Part shown: piece by piece, positions 57,336 through 64,000 of the stretch
Layout: every line of letters starts with the position of its first letter
How positions within the stretch are numbered: the first letter of the stretch is position 1
Source: Burkholderiales bacterium
GTDB taxonomy: Bacteria; Pseudomonadota; Gammaproteobacteria; Burkholderiales; Burkholderiaceae_C
Length of the DNA stretch: 64,000 nucleotides
Direction of reading: 5' to 3'
Assembly: GCA_947448955.1 (NCBI GenBank)
Contig: CANFPU010000006.1
Coordinates: 1-64,000 of the forward strand
Notes under the pieces: generated by a model
The model's input: the letters and a program-made list of their open reading frames with translations, nothing else
Database searches by the model: none
What the model was told of the DNA's origin: nothing
Translations under genes and position numbers: made by a program

Positions 57336-58346
57336 ATGACCGACCCCAACCAACGCCGTCGCTTCCTGCATCAAGCGACCGCCGCAGGCCTGGCGATGAG
57401 CCTGGGCGACCAGGCCCGCAGCCAGGCCACCCAGCCCGAATGGCCGCAGGCGCTGGTCAGGCTGATCGTGCCCTATCCCGTCGGCGGTGCCACCGACATC
57501 CTGGCACGGCTGATCGGACGCGGCATCGCGGCGCGCATCGGTCAACAACTGCTGGTCGACAACCGCGCCGGCGCGGGCGGCATGATCGGCATCGGCGCGA
57601 TGGCCAAGGCAGCACCCGATGGCCACACCTTCGGCGTCATCGGCGTGTCTCAGGTGATCACCGCGCCCTTCCTGTTCGAGAAGGTGCCCTACGACACCGA
57701 CCGCGACATCAGCTTCGTGACCTTGCTCGCCACCGTGCCGATGGTGCTGGCAGTGCATCCCAGCGTGCCGGTCCAGACGGCGACAGAACTGATGCAGCAT
57801 CTCAAGCGCCACAAAGGCAAGCTGTCCTACGGCTCGGTGGCCACCGGCCACTACGGCCACGTCGCCTCGGAGCACATCAACGCCACCTACGATGCTGGCA
57901 TGGTCCATGTGCCCTACAAAGGCGAGGCGCCCATGCTGCAAGACCTGCTGGCCAACCAGTTGCCGCTGAGCTTCGTGACCATTGCCACGGCCAAACCGCA
58001 AGTCGAGGCCGGCAAGCTCAGGCTTTTGGCCATCACCGGGACACGGCGTCACCCGTCGATGCCGAACCTGCCCACATTTGCCGAGCAAGGCCTGGACGCG
58101 GATGTCTTCAAGATGAATCCGGGCTGGATCGGCATCGGCGCGCCGGCCAAGACACCGACCGCCGTGGTTCGGCGCATGGCATCCGAGACCGTGGCCGCGG
58201 CCCGCGAGCCTGAAGTCTTCGAGCGCATCGCCGCCTTGGGCATGGACTTCGTTGGCAACACGCCGGAGGCATTTGCCGAGACTTACCGGGCCGAGAAGCC
58301 GATCTGGCAGAAGCTGCTGAAGCAGGCGGGCATTCGCCCGGAGTGA
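57336..58346 (+). CDS. Second Bug-family substrate-binding protein
   Basis: 336 residues. The N-terminus has a twin-arginine-like RRRFLHQATAAGLAMSLG, then VRLIVPYPVGGATDILARLIGRG, DNRAGAGGMIGIGAMAKA and HVPYKGEAPMLQDLLANQLPLSFV, all Bug-family elements. It differs from the first Bug protein in its Tat-like signal and sequence, so probably has a different ligand. It is 50 nt after the enoyl-CoA hydratase gene. Confidence 0.9.
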   Translation: MTDPNQRRRFLHQATAAGLAMSLGDQARSQATQPEWPQALVRLIVPYPVGGATDILARLIGRGIAARIGQQLLVDNRAGAGGMIGIGAMAKAAPDGHTFGVIGVSQVITAPFLFEKVPYDTDRDISFVTLLATVPMVLAVHPSVPVQTATELMQHLKRHKGKLSYGSVATGHYGHVASEHINATYDAGMVHVPYKGEAPMLQDLLANQLPLSFVTIATAKPQVEAGKLRLLAITGTRRHPSMPNLPTFAEQGLDADVFKMNPGWIGIGAPAKTPTAVVRRMASETVAAAREPEVFERIAALGMDFVGNTPEAFAETYRAEKPIWQKLLKQAGIRPE

Positions 58347-58451
58347 AATCTAGAATCAGTGCGCCTGCGGCATCGGCCATGCCTGTGGCATCAAACCCGA
58401 CGACTGGCCTCTTTCAACGCCCCATCTGGGGCATGACTCAGCGGAGCTCCC

Positions 58452-59546
58452 TTGATCACCGTCCTCAATGAACAACGCGAGACGCGACCAGCCCATGCGC
58501 TGGCCGAAGGCGACTCGCTGTGGCTGGACCGCAGCGGCATCGAGGCTGCGACAGGCTGGCAGTGGAAGCCCGAAGGCCTGTGCCAGGGCGACCTCTGCAC
58601 GCCCTTGCCGCGCCAAACCGCCAAGCCGATGGTGCGCGGCGATCAGCTCGACATCGCGGCACTCTGGCAGCACATGGGCCATCCGGTCGAACATGATTCA
58701 GCGGGGCAGACCTGGGTGCTGGGCACCGCAGCCGCAGCGCGCGCGCAGGCGCTGTCCACGCTGGAGGCGCCAGACTTCGAACTGCCAGACCTGGACGGCC
58801 AAACACACCGACTCTCAGATTACCGCGGCAAAAAGGTGCTGCTGGCCACCTGGGCCTCTTGGTGAGGGTGTAGAGCCGACCTGTCCGTGTGGCAGGTACT
58901 GTTCGACGAACTCAAGTCACAAGGCTTCGTGATCCTGGCGGTGGCGACCGACCAGGCTGAGCCGGCGCGACCCTGGATTGATGCTGCCAAGCCCAGCTAT
59001 CCCTGCTTGATCGACCGCGACCACCACGTCGCAGACCTCTACGGTCTGGTCAACGTGCCGCAGGCGGTCTGGATCGACGAGCAAGGCCGCATCGTGCGTC
59101 CGCCGGAAACAGCGGGCTCAACCGATGGCTTTCGAGGCATGGACCGCAAGACCTTCACCTTGTCCGATGCGATCATCGCCGAGCGCGAACGCATCAAGTC
59201 GCTGTACCTTGGTGCGGTCCGCGACTGGGTGACCCATGGGGCGAAGAGCAAACACGTGCTTTCGGCAAAGGCCGCACAAGCGCGCGTGAAGGCTGCTGAT
59301 CCGGCGATCGGTCGGGCGCATGCGCTGTTCCGACTCGGCCAGCACCTGCTGCGCGAGGGCCAGGGGGACGAAGCGGCGCAGCATTTCGCGCAAGCCATCG
59401 CACTGCATCCAGATTCCTGGAACGTCTGGCGCCAGACCGCACAGAAAGACGCGCGCGGGCTGGCCGCAGGGCCCGCGTTCTGGGCCCGCGTCGACGCGCT
59501 AGGCCCCCGGCCGTACTACCAGCCGATCGAGATGGACGGGGTCTGA
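58452..59546 (+). CDS. Candidate selenoprotein: redoxin/thioredoxin-like protein with C-terminal TPR (in-frame UGA at codon 138)
   Basis: Read through one TGA, this is a 364-residue protein. Residues about 1-105 are an unrecognised N-terminal region, about 106-235 a redoxin domain (PDFELPDLDGQTHRLSDYRG, VLLATWASW, then U-G-C-R-A-D-L-S-V-W-Q, FVILAVATDQ, LYGLVNVPQAVWIDEQGRIV), and the last about 130 contain a TPR (HALFRLGQHLLREGQGDEAAQHF). The TGA (58863-58865) falls exactly on the first Cys of the usual W-C-G-C-R motif, with Cys140 kept. Both halves stay in one frame with no other stop, and a hairpin follows the TGA. Start is TTG at 58452 with GGAG upstream. A plain nonsense mutation or sequencing error is the alternative. 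Confidence 0.75.
58866..58897 (+). promoter_or_regulatory. Putative bacterial SECIS element
   Basis: A hairpin starting 14 nt after the UGA: ACCTGTC (58879-58885) pairs with GGCAGGT (58891-58897), 7 bp including one G-U, around the loop CGTGT (58886-58890). The apical loop begins 21 nt after the UGA and has a G in its second position, as known bacterial SECIS loops do. No selA, selB, selC or selD gene is in this window. Confidence 0.6.
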
Positions 59547-59599
59547 GATCGACAGCCAAGCCCGAGCGATGCACCGGGAACACCCAGCCCGGTGCATTC

Positions 59600-59683
59600 A
59601 ACCGCCGCCTAAACCGCCGCCTGAACCGTCACCGAAGCCGTCACCAAAGCCGTCACCAAAGCCGTCACCGAAGGCGCCACCGA
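59600..59683 (+). repeat. 12-bp tandem repeat, 7 copies
   Basis: Seven successive 12-bp units drifting from AACCGCCGCCTA to AGCCGTCACCAA and AGGCGCCACCGA. It lies in the 180-bp gap between the candidate selenoprotein gene and the alpha/beta hydrolase gene. Confidence 0.88.
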
Positions 59684-59727
59684 AGCCGCGATCGCTACGG
59701 TGAGCGCCGCGCAGCAGAAAGCCCGCA

Positions 59728-61845
59728 TTGATCCGCTATTTGAAAACCTTCGCCGCGGCCGCGTTGGCCTCGACACTCGCCCTCGCTTTCACGTCCAGCG
59801 CCCAGGCGCGCGTGACCCGGATCGTCATCGACGAGATCGTCGCATTCGCGGCGCCAGCCGGTACCCCCGCGCCCGCTTTCCCCTACGAGCAAGTGGCCGG
59901 GCGCGCCTTTGGTGAACTGGACCCCGCGCTGCCGGGCAACGCGATCATTCAAGACATCGCGCTGGCCAAGGAGGCGGATGGTCGGGTGCGATATGTCGCG
60001 ACCTTCGTGATCTACAAGCCGGTCGACCGCGCCAAGGCGAGCGGCCTGATGTGGCACGACGTGCCCAATCGCGGTCGGGTGTACGCGATGGCACCACAAG
60101 AACGAGCGCTGGGCGACATCATGCTGGCCTCGGCCTGGCAAGGCGACAACGCGGGACAGACGGCGGTTCGCGAGAAAGCTGCCGCCAACGGCCTGCAGTG
60201 GCTACAGCTACCAGTCGCACGCGGCATTGGCGGTGCGCCGATCACTGGCGAAGTGATGGGCCGCATCGTCAACCGCTCGGGTCTGGGATCGCAGCCGCTG
60301 CTGGTGCAGACCAACCCGGTGCCCTACAAGCCCATGACCCTCGACACCCGCAAAGCGCGGCTGGTGTCGAGAGGCGGCGAAGGCATGCATGGCCAAGTGA
60401 TCGATGAGTTGGAAATTCCCGCGACGGACTGGGCCTGGGCCCACTGCGACGCCACCCATCCTTTTCCAGGCAAGCCGGATCCGACGCAGGTTTGCCTGAA
60501 GCAGGGCTTCGACTTGAAACGCCTGTACCAAGTGGTTTTCACGGCAGCCGACCCGTATGTGCTGGGCATCGGCTTCGCCGCCTGGCGCGACGTCGCCACG
60601 TTTTTCAAGACGGCCGCTGCCGACGACACGGGCACGCCCAACCCGATCGCCAAATGGGTCAAGCATTCAATCGGGCGCGGTGTTTCGCAGTCCGGCAACT
60701 ACCTGCGTGGCTGGCTACACCTGGGATTCAACCAGGGCGAGGACGGCACGCTGGTGCATGACGGCATGTGGCCGATCATCGCTGGGCGACGCATCGCCCT
60801 CAACTTTCGATGGGCGCAACCGGACGGCGTGCTGGAGCTGTATCAGGCGGGCAGCGAGGGACCGCAGTGGTGGCTGCCGCATCCTGATCCACTGCGCAAC
60901 TTGCCGGCTGCCGGCATCCTGGACCGCTGCACCGCGACCAAGACCTGTCCGAAAATCATCGAGCATTTCGGCTCGGCCGAAGTATGGGCGCTGAAGCTCA
61001 CGCCAGAATGGGTGGGCACTGACGCCAAGGCGGATCTGCCCTTGCCGGACCACGTGCGTCGCTATTACATCGCCAGCAGCAGCCATGGCGGCGGTGCCGG
61101 CGGCTTCGACACCAGCCTGCCTGGCGCAGGCCTGCCGACCCAGGGCGCGACCTGCCCGGGCAACAACTTCGGCACCGGCGTGCTGCCCGCCAACCCCGTG
61201 ACCCATGTGCAGACGGTCAACGCGATTCGGGCTCATTTCCGCCAATGGGTGATCGAAGGCACACCGCCGCCGCCCAGCAGATTCCCGCGACTGGCTGACG
61301 GCACGCTGGCCGAAGCCCACAAGGCGGCGATCGGCTTCCCCACGCTGCCAGGACTGCGCCCGACCCTGCCAGAGCCAGACTTCATCATGCCGGTCCTTGA
61401 TTACGACTGGGGGCCACAGTTCGACCCGAAGGACGGCTCAGGCATCGCCGCCAACGCGCCGCCGCGCATCAAGCAGGTGCTGAAGATGTTCGCGCCCAAG
61501 GTGGATGCCGACGGCAACGAGAAAGGCGGCGTTCCGGTCGTGCTGCTCGACGCACCGCTAGGCACTTACCTGGGCTGGAACATCACCGCCGATGGCGCCC
61601 TGCCTTTCCACAAAGGGCAAATCTGCAACTACGTGGGCGGCATGATTCCTTTCGCGCGCACCGAGGCTGAGCGCAAGGCCACCAACGATCCTCGCCCCTC
61701 CCTCGAGGAGCGCTATGGCCATCACGACGGCTATGTGGCAGCCATTCAGAAAGCCACAAAACGGGCGCTGGCAGCAGGTTTCCTGCTGCCCGAAGACGCC
61801 ACCCTCTTGATTCAGGCGGCCGACGCCAGCAAGGTACTCAAATGA
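59728..61845 (+). CDS. Large exported alpha/beta-hydrolase-domain protein
   Basis: 705 residues from a TTG start (MIRYLKTFAAAALASTLALA, signal peptide). The conserved GRGVSQSGNYLRGWLHLGFN contains the probable nucleophile Ser (about residue 320) and is typical of the bacterial alpha/beta hydrolase domain family of about 600-700 residues. Two further signature areas are WDVPNRG-like GLMWHDVPNRGRVYA and DGYVAAIQKATKRAL near the end. The substrate is unknown. No ATG gives a signal peptide, so TTG is preferred. The stop overlaps the acyl-CoA dehydrogenase start. Confidence 0.8.
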   Translation: MIRYLKTFAAAALASTLALAFTSSAQARVTRIVIDEIVAFAAPAGTPAPAFPYEQVAGRAFGELDPALPGNAIIQDIALAKEADGRVRYVATFVIYKPVDRAKASGLMWHDVPNRGRVYAMAPQERALGDIMLASAWQGDNAGQTAVREKAAANGLQWLQLPVARGIGGAPITGEVMGRIVNRSGLGSQPLLVQTNPVPYKPMTLDTRKARLVSRGGEGMHGQVIDELEIPATDWAWAHCDATHPFPGKPDPTQVCLKQGFDLKRLYQVVFTAADPYVLGIGFAAWRDVATFFKTAAADDTGTPNPIAKWVKHSIGRGVSQSGNYLRGWLHLGFNQGEDGTLVHDGMWPIIAGRRIALNFRWAQPDGVLELYQAGSEGPQWWLPHPDPLRNLPAAGILDRCTATKTCPKIIEHFGSAEVWALKLTPEWVGTDAKADLPLPDHVRRYYIASSSHGGGAGGFDTSLPGAGLPTQGATCPGNNFGTGVLPANPVTHVQTVNAIRAHFRQWVIEGTPPPPSRFPRLADGTLAEAHKAAIGFPTLPGLRPTLPEPDFIMPVLDYDWGPQFDPKDGSGIAANAPPRIKQVLKMFAPKVDADGNEKGGVPVVLLDAPLGTYLGWNITADGALPFHKGQICNYVGGMIPFARTEAERKATNDPRPSLEERYGHHDGYVAAIQKATKRALAAGFLLPEDATLLIQAADASKVLK

Positions 61846-62966
61846 ACGTAACCCCTGAGATGGAAGACCAACTCGTGCTGCGCGCCAGACGCTTCTTGGC
61901 CGAGCATGTGACGCCCAGGCTGGAGGCTGGCGAAAAGCCCTGGTGTGACGCGGCGCTGTGCGAAGCGGCGGCCGCAGCCGGCATTTTGGGGATCTCGGTG
62001 CCCACCGAATTCGGTGGAAGCGGGGCCTCGTTCAGCTGCAAAGCCCGTGTCGTTGAGGTGCTGGCCGAAGCCGATTTCGGGCTGTCGATGGCGCTGATCA
62101 ATTCGCACAACACCGCCGAAAACCTTGCACGCAACGCCAAACCGGCTATAGCACGGCGCTTCGTCCCGGAGATCGTCGCCGGGCGCATGGCGGGCTGCAC
62201 CTCGCTGACCGAGCCAGGCGCGGGCTCGGACTTCGCCGCGATCACCACCCGCGCCACCCGCGTCGAAGGCGGCTGGCGACTCGACGGCGAAAAAGCCTGG
62301 ATCATCAACGCGATCCGCACCGGCGTCGCGGTGTGCTACGCGCAGACCGAAACCGGTAGCGGCGCGGCTGGCATCGCCTCGTTCGTCGTCGACGCCTCGC
62401 GCCCAGGCTTTGTGCGGGGTGGCCCGATCACCAGCGCGCTACCGGCGCTGGGCACCGGGTCCTACCGACTGGACGGCTACCTGGCCACCGACGACGATTT
62501 GCTGGCACCGGCCGGACAGGCCTTCAAGCGTGCGCTGACGTCGATCAACGGTGCCCGCATCTACGTCGGCGCGATGTGCAGCGGCATGGTGGCCGAATCG
62601 ATCAGGGTGGCCGCCGAATATGGGCGCTCGCGAAAAACCTTCGGCGAGCCACTTGCCGACCACCAGTCCTGGCGCTTCGCGCTGGCCGACGCGTCGGTGG
62701 ATCTCGAGGCGGCACGCCTGCTGATCTATGACGCGGCCCATCGCCTCGATGCCGGCGAGGATGTGCAGGGTCCGGCCGCTCGCGCCAAGATCTTCGCCAC
62801 CACCATGGCGCATCGTCACGTCGGCGCGCTGTTGCACTGCATGGGCGCGGCAGGCTTCGCCGACCGCTACCCCTTTCTGCGACACCTTGAAAGCGTGCAA
62901 GCTGCTGCTTTCACGGATGGCTCGACCGAAATGCTCAAGGAGCGTATTGCGCGCGCCTTCAGGTAA
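61842..62966 (+). CDS. Acyl-CoA dehydrogenase family protein
   Basis: 374 residues. GCTSLTEPGAGSDFAAITTRA and GGWRLDGEKAWIINA are the FAD/substrate signatures, GRSRKTFGEPLADHQSW the helical-domain signature, and AAAFTDGSTEMLKERIAR the C-terminal segment, where the catalytic Glu is expected near the end. It oxidises acyl-CoA thioesters to enoyl-CoA; together with the enoyl-CoA hydratase this suggests degradation of an organic acid. ATG overlaps the hydrolase stop (ATGA at 61842-61845). Confidence 0.9.
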   Translation: MNVTPEMEDQLVLRARRFLAEHVTPRLEAGEKPWCDAALCEAAAAAGILGISVPTEFGGSGASFSCKARVVEVLAEADFGLSMALINSHNTAENLARNAKPAIARRFVPEIVAGRMAGCTSLTEPGAGSDFAAITTRATRVEGGWRLDGEKAWIINAIRTGVAVCYAQTETGSGAAGIASFVVDASRPGFVRGGPITSALPALGTGSYRLDGYLATDDDLLAPAGQAFKRALTSINGARIYVGAMCSGMVAESIRVAAEYGRSRKTFGEPLADHQSWRFALADASVDLEAARLLIYDAAHRLDAGEDVQGPAARAKIFATTMAHRHVGALLHCMGAAGFADRYPFLRHLESVQAAAFTDGSTEMLKERIARAFR

Positions 62967-62985
62967 CGGCGAGGTGCCGATCCGG

Positions 62986-63005
62986 CCCTGACGCTCGCGT
63001 CAGGG
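62986..63005. terminator. GC-rich hairpin between convergent genes
   Basis: CCCTGACG and CGTCAGGG form a perfect 8-bp stem with a 4-nt CTCG loop. It overlaps the stop codon of the small minus-strand gene and follows the acyl-CoA dehydrogenase stop by 19 nt. There is no long T-run, so termination is plausible but not certain. Confidence 0.6.
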
Positions 63006-63245
63006 TGCTGCCTTCTTGGCTTCGATCAGCTTGGCCAAGGCCTGTTTCATCAGCACAATGGCCTCACCGCGCGGCCCTGTGCAGCCGGATCCATCCTTGC
63101 CACCGCCACCGCATTGAATCGCCTCTTTGATCGCCATGTTCATGTTCACGATCGAAGCTTCCAGGTGCGACACGCCCTGACCGAACGCATAGCCTATAAA
63201 GCCTGCCAAAACAATTGAACAGGCAAAAGTGGGAAATTTCTTCAT
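63000..63245 (-). CDS. Small membrane or exported protein of unknown function
   Basis: 81 residues from MKKFPTFACSIVLAGFIGYAFGQG, a signal peptide or single membrane helix. The rest is mostly helical and has a short Gly-rich loop between two cysteines (CGGGGKDGSGC), then a charged C-terminus (LAKLIEAKKAAP). I do not recognise a family. GAGG lies 6 nt before the ATG, supporting a real gene. Codon use is like its neighbours. A small redox or metal role for the two Cys would be a guess. Confidence 0.65.
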   Translation of the reverse strand: MKKFPTFACSIVLAGFIGYAFGQGVSHLEASIVNMNMAIKEAIQCGGGGKDGSGCTGPRGEAIVLMKQALAKLIEAKKAAP

Positions 63246-63438
63246 GGTGAACCTCATTCAATCAATCTAAAAAATATCAGTCAAAAGCGGTAACTGAAGC
63301 CTAGTTCAACAAAAAGTACTAACACGAGCTTAAGCGACTTGAAGTAGTTTGTAAACTCTCTGCGTAAACTCGCGGTCGCCGCTATTCACGAACCACCCAT
63401 GACGACCAGGCCAGCTTGGCCCATTCAGGAGCGACGAC
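63246..63438. promoter_or_regulatory. Divergent promoter region
   Basis: AT-rich 193-bp gap between the small minus-strand gene and the quinone-oxidoreductase gene. It holds GTAAACT twice (63352-63358 and 63364-63370) and CTAAAAAATATCAG near the small gene. No clear -35/-10 pair is claimed. Confidence 0.4.
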
Positions 63439-64000
63439 ATGAAAGCCATTGAAGTTGACGGCGATAGACTGGTGTGGGCCGATGCGCCGAGCCCGACCTT
63501 GGGTGACGGCGAGATCCGTATCCGTGTCAAGGCCAGCGCCGTGAATCGCGCTGACCTGTCGCAACGCAAAGGCGGCTACCCGCCCCCGCCGGGCGCGAGT
63601 CCAATTCTCGGACTCGAGTGCTCGGGTGTGGTCGAGGAAATCGCCGACCATGTGACGGGTTTCAAGGTCGGCGATGCGGTTTGTGCGCTGCTTGCCGGGG
63701 GTGGCCATGCCCAAGAGGTGGTCGTCCCGGCCGGTCAGGTGCTGCCGATTCCCAAGGGCCTGTCTTTCATCGAAGCCGCGGCACTGCCCGAGGTCTTCGC
63801 CACCGCTTATCTCAATCTCTACGCCGAAGCGGCCCTCAAGCCCGGCGAACGGGTCTTGCTGCACGCCGGCGCGAGCGGGGTCGGCACCGCCGGCATTCAA
63901 CTGTGTCGGGCCTTCGGCAACCCGGTCTTCGTCACCGCCGGGTCCGATGACAAGATCGAGCGCTGCTTGTCGCTGGGCGCGGCCGGTGGTGCCAACCGGC
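63439..64000 (+). CDS. NAD(P)H-quinone oxidoreductase family (zinc-type dehydrogenase fold), C-terminus cut by window edge
   Basis: The first 187 residues of an about 330-residue protein that runs off the window. MKAIEVDGDRLVWADAPSPTL is followed by VKASAVNRADLSQRKGGYPPPPGASPILGLECSGVVEEI, the PIG3-type quinone oxidoreductase N-terminus, and LLHAGASGVGTAGIQLC, the NADPH-binding Rossmann glycine motif. The PIG3/QorA-like group reduces quinones by one- or two-electron transfer. CAGGAG lies 7 nt before the ATG. Confidence 0.92.
   Translation, partial: MKAIEVDGDRLVWADAPSPTLGDGEIRIRVKASAVNRADLSQRKGGYPPPPGASPILGLECSGVVEEIADHVTGFKVGDAVCALLAGGGHAQEVVVPAGQVLPIPKGLSFIEAAALPEVFATAYLNLYAEAALKPGERVLLHAGASGVGTAGIQLCRAFGNPVFVTAGSDDKIERCLSLGAAGGANR

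Noticed and set aside
58863-58865. Treating the TGA as a true end, giving two short genes (58452-58865 and 58887-59546)
   Set aside because: Splits one redoxin domain at its active site; the second part lacks a good start and ribosome binding site. Kept as the alternative if Sec machinery is missing.

Overview
The window is 64 kb of GC-rich, densely packed chromosomal DNA. It most likely comes from a beta-proteobacterium of the order Burkholderiales (Comamonadaceae/Sphaerotilaceae-like). Supporting signs are the earP-efp pair with Arg32 in EF-P, two Bug-type solute-binding proteins, the tRNA-Val/ppiD pairing, an LPS-core glycosyltransferase cluster and two very large TonB-dependent receptors. 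No insertion sequence, prophage, integrase or CRISPR array was seen. Most of the window is core genome; the more accessory parts are 30-37 kb and 54-63 kb.

Layout. 0-8.6 kb: partial ppiD, tRNA-Val, an EamA exporter with pgsA, a SIMPL protein, an acyl-CoA synthetase, uvrC, then divergent earP and efp. 8.7-14.3 kb: a DUF3445 protein overlapping an MnmC-like fusion, a nitroreductase, rpiA and pyrD. 14.4-22.3 kb: lipopolysaccharide core assembly (WaaC-like heptosyltransferase, five further transferases, a methyltransferase, DUF4254). 22.4-30.2 kb: a ComEA-like helix-hairpin-helix protein, a patatin-like phospholipase, dnaE, an NTF2-like protein, LolD and LolC/E. 30.4-37 kb: two outer-membrane TonB receptors. 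37-43.7 kb: a YejABEF-like peptide importer. 43.8-47.2 kb: LD-carboxypeptidase, TadA, a glutathione S-transferase and a DTW-domain tRNA modification enzyme.

47.2-54.7 kb holds a tightly overlapping nine-gene minus-strand operon: glutathione peroxidase, FAD amine-oxidase-like enzyme, DUF1365, Cfa-type methyltransferase, chalcone-isomerase-like protein, MFS carrier, DUF3833 lipoprotein, SDR and an NTF2-like protein. This gene set resembles light- or singlet-oxygen-responsive lipid-modification clusters. Directly upstream lies a fragment that reads like the cobalamin-binding domain of a MerR/LitR/CarH-type light regulator, apparently decayed.

55.4-63 kb holds a catabolic-looking plus-strand cluster: Bug protein, enoyl-CoA hydratase, second Bug protein, redoxin-TPR protein, large alpha/beta hydrolase and acyl-CoA dehydrogenase. 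The redoxin gene is the most notable item. It has an in-frame TGA (58863-58865) exactly where the first redox cysteine is expected, giving W-U-G-C-R, and a 7-bp hairpin with a CGUGU loop starts 14 nt after the TGA. I read it as a candidate selenoprotein with a bacterial SECIS element.

A second recurring theme is short tandem repeats, mostly of 12 or 13 bp, in many intergenic gaps (14.3, 30.4, 45.5, 45.7 and 59.6 kb, with weaker cases at 11.8, 20.4 and 33.6 kb) and once inside an ABC ATPase linker (37.9 kb).
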